The notes: generated by a model not told the origin, from the letters alone. Counted from the stretch's first letter, positions 42,520-52,376 are shown. The stretch: DNA of 64,000 nt from Falsirhodobacter algicola (GCF_018279165.1 NZ_CP047290.1:56001-120000), one strand, 5' to 3'. A program made the numbers and translations.

Positions 42520-43956
42520 ATGATCCGAACGTCTTTCCCCCTTCGACATGCGGTGCGCAACGGCACGGCGCTGGTGCTGGTCGCGGCGGTGCTGGCCGGG
42601 TGCGGCGCGGTGGATTACACGCCCCCCACGGCGGAACTTCCGGCCAGTTTCAGCGCCGATGCCCCGGCGCGCGATGCCACCCGCAATCAGCAGTGGTGGG
42701 CGGCGTTCAACGATGCGCAGCTGAACCAGATGATCCAGCTGGGGCTGGCGCGCAACCTCGACGTGGCCCAATCGATCGAGGCGGTGAACGAGGCGCGGGC
42801 CAATGCGCGCCTTGCGGGCGCGGCGGACACGCCCGTCATCAGCACCTCGGCCTCGGCCACGCGGGGCGACAGCGACGGCACCGGCGTCGTGACGACGCAG
42901 ACCTCGGGCACGGCCGAAGTGTCGTGGATGATCGATCTGTTCGGGCGCAACGCCAACCGGCGCGCGCAGGCGGGGGCGGAACTCGATTCCGCCTATCTGT
43001 CGGTGGATGTGGCGCGCCTGACGATGATGAGCGCGATTGCCAACGCCTATATCGACGCGCGCTATTACCAAGAGGCGATGGCCCTGACGCGCCAGAGCAT
43101 CGAGAGCCGCCAGAAATCGCTGGAACTGACGCAGGCGCAGGTTGAATACGGCAGCGCGCCGCGCCTCGATCTGGTGCAGGCGCAGCAGCTGGTGGCGCAG
43201 GCGCAGGCGCAGCTTCCGGCGCTGGAGGTCGGGTTCGATCAGTCGGTGAACAGCCTCGCGACGCTGACCAATCAGCGCACGGCGGTGCTGAAGGGGATGA
43301 TGGTGCGCGGCGCGCCGCAGCCGCGGCCGCGCTATTCGGCCAGCGTCGGCGTTCCGGCCGAGGCGATCCGCAACCGTCCCGACGTGATCGCGGCCGAGCG
43401 TGATTACGCCGCCGCCGTCTATGGCATCGGGGTGGCGAAGGCGGCCTTCTATCCGTCGCTGTCGCTGTCGGGGTCGATCACGCCGATCGACGTGTCGGGT
43501 TCGGGCAGCGTTAAGACATGGAGCTTCGGCCCCACGCTGAGCCTGCCGATCTTCAACCAGACCAACAACGCCAACCTGTCGATCACGGAATCGCGGGCGC
43601 GGCAGCAGAACCTCAACTGGAACGCGACCGTCTTGGATGCGATCGAAGAGGTGGAGAACGCCTTGGCCGCCTACAACCGCGACGGGCGTAACATCGCGGC
43701 GCAGCGCCGACTGGTGGAAACGGCGCAGGAGACGGTGGATCTGGCGCGCACCAGCTTCGAGATCGGGGATACCCAGTTCTTCACCGTTCTGGACGCCGAG
43801 CGTACGCTGCTGGATGCCCGCACCTCGCTGGCGCAGGCGGTGCGCCAGCAGGCATCGAACTTCGTCGCGCTGAGCGTGGCGACCGCAGGTTCGGGCCTTG
43901 GCCCGCGCGCGCCGGCCACGTCCGAGGCTTCGGTGCAGACGGCGGCGGCGAACTGA
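42520..43956 (+). CDS. TolC-family outer-membrane efflux lipoprotein
   Basis: Outer-membrane channel of the NodT/OprM group, 478 aa. The lipobox VLAGC is at about residue 28, followed by the two outer-membrane-efflux domains: WWAAFNDAQLNQMIQLGLARN, ARYYQEAMALTRQSIESRQKSLELTQAQ, IRNRPDVIAAERDYAAA, and VLDAIEEVENALAAYNRD. Such proteins pair with a membrane-fusion protein and an RND pump, but neither gene is nearby, so it is an orphan here. Confidence 0.9.
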   Translation: MIRTSFPLRHAVRNGTALVLVAAVLAGCGAVDYTPPTAELPASFSADAPARDATRNQQWWAAFNDAQLNQMIQLGLARNLDVAQSIEAVNEARANARLAGAADTPVISTSASATRGDSDGTGVVTTQTSGTAEVSWMIDLFGRNANRRAQAGAELDSAYLSVDVARLTMMSAIANAYIDARYYQEAMALTRQSIESRQKSLELTQAQVEYGSAPRLDLVQAQQLVAQAQAQLPALEVGFDQSVNSLATLTNQRTAVLKGMMVRGAPQPRPRYSASVGVPAEAIRNRPDVIAAERDYAAAVYGIGVAKAAFYPSLSLSGSITPIDVSGSGSVKTWSFGPTLSLPIFNQTNNANLSITESRARQQNLNWNATVLDAIEEVENALAAYNRDGRNIAAQRRLVETAQETVDLARTSFEIGDTQFFTVLDAERTLLDARTSLAQAVRQQASNFVALSVATAGSGLGPRAPATSEASVQTAAAN

Positions 43957-44045
43957 ACGCAGGTTTCGGCCGGTGCCATGCGGCGCCGGTCCATCCATTT
44001 CCGGGCGAGCCGACCTGCCACGCCCATCCATGAAGGGAGTAGCCC

Positions 44046-44759
44046 ATGGACGCCCAGATGATTCGTGACATCATCCGCAGCATCGATCTGACCGACCTGT
44101 CCCCCAATGCCGACGAGGCCGGCATCCTGACGCTGTGCGACCGGGCCATGGCCGAGGGCACGGCGGCGGTCTGCATTCCCGCGCAGTTCCTGTTCGCGGC
44201 GCAAAAGCGCCTGTCGGGCAGCGGCGTGCAGGGGGCGACGGTGGTGAACTTCCCCGGCGGCGACGCCCCGCTGGAGGCGGTGCTGGAGGAGACGCGCCGC
44301 GCGCTCGATCTCGGGGCCGAGGAGGTCGATCTCGTGGTGCCCTATGCGCTGGCCGATGCGGCGCGTACGCGCGACATGGTGGGCGCGGTGCGCGAGATCA
44401 CCGGCGGGATCATCCTGAAGGCGATCCTCGAGACGGGGCGGCTCGATCCGGCGCAGATCCGCGCGCAGGCCGATGCCGCGATCTGCGGCGGGGCCGATTT
44501 CCTGAAGACCTCCACCGGGATGGTGGATGTGGGCGCGACGCCCGAGGCGGCGGCGATCCTGCTGGAGGCGATCGTGGCCTCCGAGGCGCCGGTGGGCCTG
44601 AAGGTGTCGGGCGGGATCCGCACGGCCGAGGCGGCGGCGGGCTATCTGACGCAGGCGCGCGCCGCCCTTGGCACGAGCGAGCCGTCGCGGTTCCGCATCG
44701 GGTGTTCGGGGCTTTTGAACGCGCTGACCGGCGGGCGGGCGGCGCAGACGGGATATTGA
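44046..44759 (+). CDS. deoC: Deoxyribose-phosphate aldolase DeoC
   Basis: A TIM-barrel aldolase of 237 aa splitting 2-deoxyribose-5-phosphate into glyceraldehyde-3-phosphate and acetaldehyde in deoxynucleoside salvage. The Schiff-base lysine is expected in ADFLKTSTGM, and the second active-site lysine in PVGLKVSGGIRT. VVNFPGGDAP and EEVDLVVPYAL are further family motifs. A GAAGGGAG site precedes the start. The stop is one base from the 3' end of convergent rnpB. Confidence 0.93.
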   Translation: MDAQMIRDIIRSIDLTDLSPNADEAGILTLCDRAMAEGTAAVCIPAQFLFAAQKRLSGSGVQGATVVNFPGGDAPLEAVLEETRRALDLGAEEVDLVVPYALADAARTRDMVGAVREITGGIILKAILETGRLDPAQIRAQADAAICGGADFLKTSTGMVDVGATPEAAAILLEAIVASEAPVGLKVSGGIRTAEAAAGYLTQARAALGTSEPSRFRIGCSGLLNALTGGRAAQTGY

Positions 44760-44760
44760 C

Positions 44761-45154
44761 GCGGATGGCCTGTAAGCCGGATTCTGTTCCGGGGCCGAAA
44801 CCCCTTCGATGACCATTCATCTGGTCCCGCCGTTGCCGGCGGGATCTAGCTGCCAACCCGGACCTCTGGGCTGAGGCGTCCCTGCACCGTGGTCTCTGCC
44901 GAGGCAGACCTTACGGGGCGCGAGGTCCCTATTCGGCATTGCTCCGGGCGGGGCTTGCCTTGCCGTTCCTGTTGCCAGGACCGCGGTGGGCTCTTACCCC
45001 ACCGTTTCACCATCACCCCGACATGCGGGGCAGACTCTTCTCTGTGGCGCTTTCCCTCGGGTTGCCCCGGCCGGACGTTATCCGGCGCCCTTGCCTCATG
45101 GAGTCCGGACTTTCCTCGAGGGGGCAAGCCCCCCGCGGTCATCCGGCCATCCGC
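44761..45154 (-). ncRNA. rnpB: RNase P RNA (class A)
   Basis: Catalytic RNA of RNase P, about 394 nt on the minus strand. The 5' GCGGATGGCC pairs with the 3' GGCCATCCGC to form P1. Universal blocks are present: GAGGAAAGTCCGGAC near the 5' end, AGGGTGAAA-type P8-J11 region (seen as GGTGATGGTGAAACGGTGGG), GGTAAGAGCCCACC and the 3' ACAGAATCCGGCTTACAGG. Ends are set by P1 and may be off by a few bases. Its promoter must lie inside the upstream amidase gene. Confidence 0.95.
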
Positions 45155-45167
45155 GTCAGCGCAGGGG

Positions 45168-45803
45168 TTACGCGGGCGGGCGCAGGGCGTCAAGCCCCGC
45201 CGCAAGGGCGCGGTCCTCGGCGCTGAGCGGGCCGGTCGCGCCGGGGCGGAAGCGCAGGCGGAAGGCGGCCAGCTGGTCCGGGCCGGGGGGAAAGCCGAAG
45301 GCCGTCAACTGCGCGGCGGTATCGCCCGGTGCGGCGGGCGCGGGCCAGACCGACAGTCCCTGACGCGCCAACCGCCGCCAATCGAAGCGCGGGCCGGGAT
45401 CGACCTTGCGGTCCGGGGCCATGTCCGAATGGCCGATCACACCGAGGGGCGGGATGTCCCAGCGGGCCATGATCGCGCGCAGCAGACGCTCCAGCGCGGC
45501 CATCTGGGGTTCGGGAAAGGGGGAGGCGCCGTCATTGTCCAGCTCGATCCCGATGGAGCGGGAGTTGACATCGCCGCGCCCCTGCCAACTGCCGGCCCCG
45601 GCATGCCATGCGCGGCGATCCTCGTCGACGAGGGCGATCGTGCGCCCGCTCCGGTCGATCAGCCAATGGGCCGACACCTCCGCCGCGGGATCGCAAAGCC
45701 GCGCCTCGGCGGCCGCGCAATCGCGCATGGCGGTGTAGTGCAGCACGATCAGCGCCGGTTTCTGGCCATCGCGCCGGGGGCCGTGATTGGGCGAAAGGCT
45801 CAG
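45168..45803 (-). CDS. N-acetylmuramoyl-L-alanine amidase (AmiD type)
   Basis: Zinc peptidoglycan amidase of 211 aa (Amidase_2 domain), probably for cell-wall recycling. Zinc ligands are visible in IVLHYTAM, IGHSDMAPDRKVDPG and the Asp region nearby; SAHWLIDRSG and IGIELDND are also typical. No ATG, GTG or TTG stands in frame near the domain start. The best start is CTG at 45803, overlapping the preceding stop as CTGA, which gives the N-terminus LSLSPNHGPRRDG. The function is clear; the start is an inference. Confidence 0.85.
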   Translation of the reverse strand: MSLSPNHGPRRDGQKPALIVLHYTAMRDCAAAEARLCDPAAEVSAHWLIDRSGRTIALVDEDRRAWHAGAGSWQGRGDVNSRSIGIELDNDGASPFPEPQMAALERLLRAIMARWDIPPLGVIGHSDMAPDRKVDPGPRFDWRRLARQGLSVWPAPAAPGDTAAQLTAFGFPPGPDQLAAFRLRFRPGATGPLSAEDRALAAGLDALRPPA

Positions 45804-46522
45804 CCCCGCGCGGCGCGGAAGGGCGCCGGATCCCAGCCGCAGGCATAGCCGTCGCCGTCCGGGTCGAGGTTGTTGCGGTCGCGCTCCGGTCCGCCGGAGG
45901 CAAGGAACGCCTCCTGCGCCTGATCGGGGGTGCCGTATTTGGCGCATTGCGTCGCCGAGTTGCTGAGCCGCAGCGAGGAGCGGCTATAGACCTGCGCGCC
46001 GCGCGGGTTGTTCGTCTGAAGCGCGTAGGCCACGATGTTCGGGCCTTCGTTGTTCGGACGCTGCGGCACGGCCTCGGGCTGGATCGTGACGTATTGCGCG
46101 CGGTTCTGCGCGATCTCGGCGGCGTCTTCGGCGATGGACCGGCGGGACGAGACGGCCTCGAAGTTGTTCTCGTTCGAGATGCCGGTATTGCCGTAGACGG
46201 CGGTCATCTCGCCGTTTTCGACGCGGATGTTGCTCGGGGCGTTGCCGCGCGGACGTTCGCCCGTGGGATAGGCGGTGGCGGCGGTCGTCGCCGTCGTCGT
46301 GGTGGCCGTGCCGGTGCCGTTCTGGGCGGCGTTGATCGCGGCCAGCGCGCCTTCGGTGCTGAAGCCCTGCTGCGCGGCGGTCGCGGTCGTGGTGGACTGA
46401 TAGCCCTGCGGCACGGAATTGTGCGTGCGCATATAGCTCTGATAGCTGTCAGGCGTGGAGGGGGCGCAGGCCGAAAGCCCCGCCACCGCCACCATCAAGG
46501 CCGAAATCCGCAGCATCGCCAT
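45800..46522 (-). CDS. Lipoprotein with Excalibur calcium-binding domain
   Basis: A secreted lipoprotein of 240 aa with lipobox GLSAC about 18 residues in. A Thr/Ala-rich linker follows (TTTTATTAAT), then a middle region with NNFEAVSSRRSIAEDAAEIAQN. The C-terminal Excalibur motif has DPDGDGYACGWDP and ATQCAKYG, the DxDxDG calcium loop with paired cysteines. The start at 46522 has GGGGCGG at a good distance; ATGs at 46528 and 46516 are alternatives. The stop overlaps the proposed amidase start. Function unknown. Confidence 0.8.
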   Translation of the reverse strand: MAMLRISALMVAVAGLSACAPSTPDSYQSYMRTHNSVPQGYQSTTTATAAQQGFSTEGALAAINAAQNGTGTATTTTATTAATAYPTGERPRGNAPSNIRVENGEMTAVYGNTGISNENNFEAVSSRRSIAEDAAEIAQNRAQYVTIQPEAVPQRPNNEGPNIVAYALQTNNPRGAQVYSRSSLRLSNSATQCAKYGTPDQAQEAFLASGGPERDRNNLDPDGDGYACGWDPAPFRAARG

Positions 46523-46557
46523 GTCCATCCGCCCCATCTGTCCGAATCCGTAGCCGC

Positions 46558-48036
46558 TTACCACCATTTTTGTGGCTTGGCCACAAATCCGGCGGCACGC
46601 TCCAACACGTAGGCGTGATTGAGCAGCCCCGCCTCGTCCCACGGCTTGCCGATCAGTTGCAGCCCCAGCGGCAGGCCCGCCGCATCGCGCCCCACCGGGA
46701 CCGAGATGCCGGGCAGGCCGGCGAGGTTCACCGTGACGGTGAACACGTCGTTGAGATACATCGCCACCGGATCGGCATCCGCCATCTCGCCCAGACCGAA
46801 GGCCGCCGAGGGGGTGGCCGGGGTCAGGATCGCGTCGATGCCATCCGCGAACACCGTCTCGAAGTCGCGCTTGATGAGGGCGCGGACCTTGCGGGCGCGG
46901 TTGTAATAGGCGTCGTAGAAGCCCGCCGACAGCACATAGGTGCCGACCATGACGCGGCGCTGAACCTCTTTGCCGAAGCCTTCGGCGCGGGTCTTTTCGT
47001 ACATGTCGATCAGGGTGTCGCCCGCCTCGGCGGTGGCGCGGTGGCCATAGCGCACCCCGTCATACCGCGCGAGGTTCGACGACGCCTCGGCCGGGGCGAT
47101 GACATAGTAGGCGGGCAGGGCGTATTTCGTATGCGGCAGCGAGATGTCCACCACCTCGGCGCCCGCATCGCGCAGCATCTGCGCGCCTTCGGACCACAGG
47201 GCCTCGATCTCGGCGGGCATGCCGTCCATGCGGTATTCGCGCGGGATGCCGATGCGGCGACCGCGGATGTCGCCGGTCAGCGCCGCTTCGAAATCCGGGA
47301 CCGCCAGATCGGCGGAGGTGGAATCGCGTTCGTCATGCCCCGAGATCGCCCCGAGCATGATCGCCGCGTCGCGCACCGATTTCGTCATCGGCCCCGCCTG
47401 ATCGAGCGAGGAAGCGAAGGCGATGGTGCCCCAGCGGCTGACGCGGCCATAGGTCGGTTTGATGCCGACGATGCCGGTGAAGGCCGCCGGCTGGCGGATG
47501 GAGCCGCCGGTATCGGTGCCCGTCGCGCCGAGGCAGAGATCGCCCGCCACCGCCGCCGCCGACCCGCCCGAGGAGCCGCCCGCCGTCAGTTGGCGCGCAT
47601 CGACCTTCCACGGGTTCACCGCCGGGCCGTAGCACGAGGTTTCGTTGCTGCTGCCCATGGCGAATTCGTCCATGTTCAGCTTGCCCAGCATCACCGCGCC
47701 TTCGCCGAACAGCTTGGCCGTGACGGTGGATTCGTATTCGGGCCGGAAGCCGCGCAGGATGTTGGACGCCGCCTGCGAGGGCACGCCCTTGGTGCAGAAG
47801 AGATCCTTGATCCCGAGCGGGATGCCGCAGAGCGACGGCGCATCGCCCGCCGCCAGACGCGCATCGGCGGCGCGGGCCTGCTCCAGCGCGATGTCGGGCG
47901 TCTTGTGCACGAAGGCGTTCAGCGCGTCCCCGGCCTCCACGGCGTCGAGGCAGGATTGCGTCAGTTCGACCGCCGTCATCTCGCGCTTGCGCAGCGCCTC
48001 GCGGGCGGCTTCGATCGTCAGGGTGTTCGCGCTCAT
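46558..48036 (-). CDS. gatA: Glu-tRNA(Gln)/Asp-tRNA(Asn) amidotransferase subunit A
   Basis: Amidase subunit of 492 aa that releases ammonia from glutamine. The Ser-cisSer-Lys triad is visible: Lys in [11 protein letters not shown], cis-Ser in [14 protein letters not shown] and nucleophile Ser in [13 protein letters not shown]. It overlaps gatC by 4 bases; gatB is not in the window and must be encoded elsewhere, as in many alphaproteobacteria. Confidence 0.96.
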   Translation of the reverse strand: MSANTLTIEAAREALRKREMTAVELTQSCLDAVEAGDALNAFVHKTPDIALEQARAADARLAAGDAPSLCGIPLGIKDLFCTKGVPSQAASNILRGFRPEYESTVTAKLFGEGAVMLGKLNMDEFAMGSSNETSCYGPAVNPWKVDARQLTAGGSSGGSAAAVAGDLCLGATGTDTGGSIRQPAAFTGIVGIKPTYGRVSRWGTIAFASSLDQAGPMTKSVRDAAIMLGAISGHDERDSTSADLAVPDFEAALTGDIRGRRIGIPREYRMDGMPAEIEALWSEGAQMLRDAGAEVVDISLPHTKYALPAYYVIAPAEASSNLARYDGVRYGHRATAEAGDTLIDMYEKTRAEGFGKEVQRRVMVGTYVLSAGFYDAYYNRARKVRALIKRDFETVFADGIDAILTPATPSAAFGLGEMADADPVAMYLNDVFTVTVNLAGLPGISVPVGRDAAGLPLGLQLIGKPWDEAGLLNHAYVLERAAGFVAKPQKWW

Positions 48037-48320
48037 TCCACCACCTTCGGCACGGCAAAGAAGCCCTCGCGGGCGTCGGGGGCGTTGGCCAATACCTTGT
48101 CGGCCATCTCGCCTTCGGTTACCACGTCGGCACGGCGCTTGAGGCGCATCGGCGTGACCGAGGTCATCGGCTCCACGCCGTCCACGTCGACTTCGTTCAG
48201 CTGTTCCATGAAGGTGAGGATGTTGCTGAGTTCGCCGGCCAGCGCGGGCAGATCGCTTTCGTCCACGCGGATGCGGGCCAGATGCGCCACCTTACGGGCG
48301 GTCTCGATGTCGATCGACAT
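48033..48320 (-). CDS. gatC: Glu-tRNA(Gln) amidotransferase subunit C
   Basis: Small stabilising subunit of 95 aa: [25 protein letters not shown] and [19 protein letters not shown] are the conserved GatC segments, and the C-terminal [11 protein letters not shown] is typical. It is the first gene of gatCA. Confidence 0.96.
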   Translation of the reverse strand: MSIDIETARKVAHLARIRVDESDLPALAGELSNILTFMEQLNEVDVDGVEPMTSVTPMRLKRRADVVTEGEMADKVLANAPDAREGFFAVPKVVE

Positions 48321-48427
48321 GGATGGGCTCCGGGAGTTTTACGTTGATCTGCGGTGTAACGCGGGGGCGGCGGCTTCGCAAGTCGCGGGGCAGGCCACGA
48401 GGTGATCGGATCGTGAGGAGATGGCGG

Positions 48428-50050
48428 ATGGATCACGGGTTGAGCAAACGGGCGGCGACGGCCCTCGTGGGCGGCGCGGCGGGGATCAGCTACTGGGTGC
48501 TGCATATCCTGGCCGAAACCGCCGCATTGCCCGAACGGGTGACGCTGGGCTTGGCCGGCATTGCGGCGGCGTTCTTTCTGGGGCTGCTGACGCTGGCCGG
48601 GCCGCTGGGGCTCGGGCGGGCGGCGCTGCGGGTGGCGGGGGTCGCGCTGGTGGCGGGGCTTCTGCTGGTGGCGTATTCGCTGCGCTGGAGCGAGGCGGGC
48701 GATGCCATCCTCTATGGCAGTCCGTTCTTTGCCTATCTGGCGGTGGTGCTGATCCCGCTGCCCTTCTGCATCGCGGGCCGGAACGATGCCGCCCTGTTCG
48801 AGCAGAGCTGGAACATCGTTCTGCGCTATGTCGTGGCGCTGCTGTTCACGGGGCTGTTCTGGGCGATGATCTACCTGTCGGATGCGCTGCTCGGCATCGT
48901 CGGGATCGACTGGATCGGGGATCTGATGAACGAGCGGTTCGTCTCCTCGGTGCTGTTCGGGGGGGTGTTCGGGCTGGCGGTCGCGGTTGCCGACGAGGTG
49001 ACGGGCCGGACGACGCCGCTTCTGGCGCTGCGGCTGTTGCGGCTGCTGATCCCGGTGGTGCTGGTGGTGCTGGTGATCTTCATCGCGGCGCTGCTGTTGC
49101 GGGGGCTTTCGGGGGCGTTCGGGCAGCTTTCGACGGCGGGCACGCTCTTGGGCATCTGCATCGTGATCGCCACCCTCGTCAGTGCGGCGGTGGAGCGGGA
49201 CGACGCCCATGCCGAAACGCGGCGGTCGATGCGGTGGTCGGCGCGGGCGCTGGCGGCGCTTTTGCCGGTTCCGGCGGTGCTGGCGCTGTGGGCGACGGGG
49301 CTGCGGGTGGCCGAATACGGCTGGACCCCGCAGCGCGTCGCGGCGGTGATGCTGGCGGGGGCGGCGGTGGCCTATGGCGCGGTCTATCTGGCGGCGCAGG
49401 CGCGGCGCGACTGGTCGGGGGCGATCCGGCGCGGCAACCGTTGGCTGGCGCTGATGCTGCTGGGAATGGCGGTGCTGTGGCAGACGCCGCTTCTGGATGC
49501 GCAGCGCATTTCGGCGCGCGATCAGGCCGCGCGCATGGCGGCGGGCGAAGAGGTCGGGGCGCGGCGGTCGCCCTTCAACCGCTGGGGCCGCGCCGGAGAG
49601 GCCGTCCTGCCGGAACAGGCCGGCCCAAAGGCCGAACCCCGCACCTTGCAGGACAGCATCGCCATCCGCCCGCAGGAGGAGGCCGCCGCCGGTGCGCGCC
49701 TTCTGGCGGGGCTGGCGCCCGATATGCGGCAAAGATGGACCGACCTGTGCGGCACGGCCCAGCCCGAGGATCCGCCCGAATGCGTGCTGGTGGTCGGCAC
49801 CTTCCTGCCGGAGGAGCCGGGCGAGCAGGGGCTTCTGGTGTTCTTTGCCGACGCCTCGTCGCGGGGGCTGATCCTGCGGGATGGGCACACCCAAGAGGTG
49901 ACGGTGGATATCTTCGTGCCCCGCCACGGCGCAAAGGTCCGCTCGTTCCACGAGGACATCCGTAAGCTGCTGGATGAGGGGCTGGACTTCGCACCCGAAC
50001 CGCGCAACGCCTTGCGGCTTGGCGGAAGGTTGATCACCCTGTCCCCGTGA
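48428..50050 (+). CDS. DUF4153 membrane protein
   Basis: A 540-aa inner-membrane protein with about ten hydrophobic helices in the first 370 residues (for example RYVVALLFTGLFWAMIYLSD and LLIPVVLVVLVIFIAALLLRG). A soluble C-terminal tail follows, predicted to contain a small domain (GLAPDMRQRWTDLCG to FHEDIRKLLDEG). The membrane part matches DUF4153, found mainly in alphaproteobacteria, without known function. GAGGAG precedes the start. It is divergent from gatCA. Confidence 0.8.
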   Translation: MDHGLSKRAATALVGGAAGISYWVLHILAETAALPERVTLGLAGIAAAFFLGLLTLAGPLGLGRAALRVAGVALVAGLLLVAYSLRWSEAGDAILYGSPFFAYLAVVLIPLPFCIAGRNDAALFEQSWNIVLRYVVALLFTGLFWAMIYLSDALLGIVGIDWIGDLMNERFVSSVLFGGVFGLAVAVADEVTGRTTPLLALRLLRLLIPVVLVVLVIFIAALLLRGLSGAFGQLSTAGTLLGICIVIATLVSAAVERDDAHAETRRSMRWSARALAALLPVPAVLALWATGLRVAEYGWTPQRVAAVMLAGAAVAYGAVYLAAQARRDWSGAIRRGNRWLALMLLGMAVLWQTPLLDAQRISARDQAARMAAGEEVGARRSPFNRWGRAGEAVLPEQAGPKAEPRTLQDSIAIRPQEEAAAGARLLAGLAPDMRQRWTDLCGTAQPEDPPECVLVVGTFLPEEPGEQGLLVFFADASSRGLILRDGHTQEVTVDIFVPRHGAKVRSFHEDIRKLLDEGLDFAPEPRNALRLGGRLITLSP

Positions 50051-50091
50051 CTCGGGGGCAGGCGGGACTAGATCGCCGAATGGAGGTAAGC

Positions 50092-50856
50092 ATGCCACAA
50101 CGAACCGCCCTTGTTCCCATGTCGACCGATACCGAGGCCGAGATCGCCGCCCTTGCGCGCCGGGCCGAGCAGGCCGGCGGCCCGCTGATGAAGGTCGTCA
50201 GCTTTGCCGGCACCCGCGCCGAGGGGTTGATGGAGCGCATTCCAATGCCCGTGCGTGAACGTATCGAAGAGGCGACGGCCTTTGCGCTGCGGCGCTGCTA
50301 TGGCTTTGCGGCGGCGGCGCGCGGCGCGCGGCTGCCCGATGCCGGGCGGCACGGGCACCGGGTGGCGGCGGTGCTGTCGGGGGGGCTCGGGGGCTTCGGC
50401 GGGCTGGCAAGTTCGGTGGTGGAACTGCCCGCCACGGTGTCGATCTTCTTTGCCGCGATCCAGAAGGTCGCCGCCAGCTATGGCTTCGATCCCGAGGACG
50501 AGGCGGTGCGCGTCGAATGTCTGCGCGTCTTCGGCTCCGGCACCCCGTTCGAGGAGGATGACGGCGTGAACACCGCGTTCCTGGCCAGCCGCATCGCGCT
50601 GACGGGGGCGGGGGCGCAGGGGCTGATCGCCTCGGTCGCGCCGCGCCTTGCGGCGGTGCTGAGCCAGAAGCTGGCGGCGCAGACCGTCCCGCTGCTGGGG
50701 GCGGCGACGGGGGCGGCGGTGAACCTTGCCTTCATCACCTATTATCAGGAACTGGCGCATGTGCGCTTCGGCCTCTTGAAACTGGCCAAGGATCACCCCG
50801 AGGGCGAGGTGATGGAATCCTTCCGCGCCGCCGCCGCCCGGCCCGTCCGCCGTTAG
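50092..50856 (+). CDS. EcsC family protein
   Basis: A 254-aa protein with the EcsC layout: LMERIPMPVRERIEEATAFALRRCYG, the glycine-rich AVLSGGLGGFGGLASSVVELPATVSIFFAAIQKVA, and AATGAAVNLAFITYYQELAHVRFG at the end. EcsC accompanies the Bacillus Ecs transporter, but its action is unknown. GGAGG lies 6 bases before ATG 50092. It overlaps convergent dnaB by 4 bases. Confidence 0.85.
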   Translation: MPQRTALVPMSTDTEAEIAALARRAEQAGGPLMKVVSFAGTRAEGLMERIPMPVRERIEEATAFALRRCYGFAAAARGARLPDAGRHGHRVAAVLSGGLGGFGGLASSVVELPATVSIFFAAIQKVAASYGFDPEDEAVRVECLRVFGSGTPFEEDDGVNTAFLASRIALTGAGAQGLIASVAPRLAAVLSQKLAAQTVPLLGAATGAAVNLAFITYYQELAHVRFGLLKLAKDHPEGEVMESFRAAAARPVRR

Positions 50857-52331
50857 AAGTCGCTGCCCTGCTGCCAGGGTTTCACGAGGTTGCCGAAGCG
50901 GGTGAAGCGCCCTTCGAAGGACAGTTCCACCGTGCCGATCGGGCCGTGGCGCTGCTTGCCGATGATGACCTCGGCCTTGCCATGGACCTGTTCCATGACC
51001 TGCTGCCACTTGGCCATCGCCTCGAGGTCGTGATCGCCCGGCTTTTCCCGTTCCTTGTAGTATTCGTCCCGGTACACGAACATCACCACGTCGGCATCCT
51101 GTTCGATCGAGCCGGATTCGCGCAGGTCCGACAGCTGCGGGCGCTTGTCCTCGCGGCTTTCGACCTGACGCGAGAGCTGCGAGAGGGCGATGACGGGGAT
51201 GTTCAATTCCTTGGCGATGGCCTTCAAGCCTTGGGTGATCTCCGACACCTCCTGCACGCGGGATTCCTTGGAGGAACCCTTCAGAAGCTGCAGATAGTCC
51301 ACCATCAGCACATCCAGCCCATGTGTCCGTTTCAGGCGGCGGCAGCGGGCCGCGACCTGACTGATGGGCAAAGCGGGCGTGTCGTCGATATAGAGGGGGC
51401 AGGTCTCCAGCGCCTTCGCGGCCTCCACGAAGCGGCGGAACTCGCCCTCGGTCATGTCGCCGCGGCGGATCTGTTCGGACGGCACCTCGGCGGCTTCGGA
51501 CAGGATCCGTGCGGCGAGCTGCTCGGCCGACATCTCGAGGCTGAAGAAGCCGACGACGCCGCCTTCGACCGCGCCCTCGTGCCCTTCATGGGTGATGCCG
51601 CGGCGATAGGCCTTGGCGATGTTGAAGGCGATGTTGGTGGCGAGCGAGGTCTTCCCCATCGAGGGGCGCCCGGCGAGGATCAGAAGGTCGGACGGGTGCA
51701 GACCGCCCAGCTTCTTGTCGAGATCGGCAAGGCCCGTGGAGATGCCGGCCAGACCGCCATCGCGCTGATAGGCGGCGTTGGCGACGTTCACGGCATCCGT
51801 CACCGCCTTCAGGAAGGACTGGAAGCCCCGTTCGGCCACGCCCTGTTCGCCCAGTTTGTAGAGGCGCTGCTCGGCCTCCACGATCTGTTCCTTGGGCTCG
51901 GAGGCGACATCGACCTTGCCGGCCTTGGCGGAAATGTCGCGGCCGAGGGCGATGAGTTCGCGCCGGACGGCCAGATCGTAGATCATCTGCGCGTAATCGC
52001 GCGCCGCGAAGGCCGAGATCGCCGCCCCGGCCAGCCGCGCCAGATAGGCCGGACCGCCGAGTTCGCGCAGGCCGGGATCGTCCTCGAGGAAGGCCTTCAG
52101 CGTCACGGGGGAGGCGAGGGCGTTCTTTTGGATGCGCGCGGCCGCCACCTCGAAGATGCGGGCATGGACGGGATCGTAGAAGTGATCGGCCCGGCAGAGC
52201 GAGGCCACCCGGTCATAGACGTCGTTATTCGTCAGGATCGCGCCCAGAAGCTGCTGCTCGGCCTCGATGTTGTGAGGCAGCGCATCCGGTTCGTCCGGGG
52301 CATTGGGGCGGAAATGGGTGATCTCGTTCAT
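50853..52331 (-). CDS. dnaB: Replicative DNA helicase DnaB
   Basis: Hexameric helicase of 492 aa. The N-terminal primase-interacting domain is PHNIEAEQQLLGAILTNND, and the RecA-like C-terminal half has Walker A AGRPSMGKTSLA, FFSLEMSAEQLAARIL, Walker B VLMVDYLQLL and the arginine-finger region LRESGSIEQDADVVMFVYRDE. No intein interrupts the usual insertion sites. It is an essential core gene, relevant to whether this DNA is chromosomal. Confidence 0.97.
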   Translation of the reverse strand: MNEITHFRPNAPDEPDALPHNIEAEQQLLGAILTNNDVYDRVASLCRADHFYDPVHARIFEVAAARIQKNALASPVTLKAFLEDDPGLRELGGPAYLARLAGAAISAFAARDYAQMIYDLAVRRELIALGRDISAKAGKVDVASEPKEQIVEAEQRLYKLGEQGVAERGFQSFLKAVTDAVNVANAAYQRDGGLAGISTGLADLDKKLGGLHPSDLLILAGRPSMGKTSLATNIAFNIAKAYRRGITHEGHEGAVEGGVVGFFSLEMSAEQLAARILSEAAEVPSEQIRRGDMTEGEFRRFVEAAKALETCPLYIDDTPALPISQVAARCRRLKRTHGLDVLMVDYLQLLKGSSKESRVQEVSEITQGLKAIAKELNIPVIALSQLSRQVESREDKRPQLSDLRESGSIEQDADVVMFVYRDEYYKEREKPGDHDLEAMAKWQQVMEQVHGKAEVIIGKQRHGPIGTVELSFEGRFTRFGNLVKPWQQGSDF

Positions 52332-52376
52332 CGGCCGGCCATGTTCGGGTAAGCCCGGACCATAGCGCGAAGGGGC

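Noticed and set aside
50853..52331. Possible intein in dnaB
   Set aside because: Motifs around the usual insertion sites are continuous and the length is normal.
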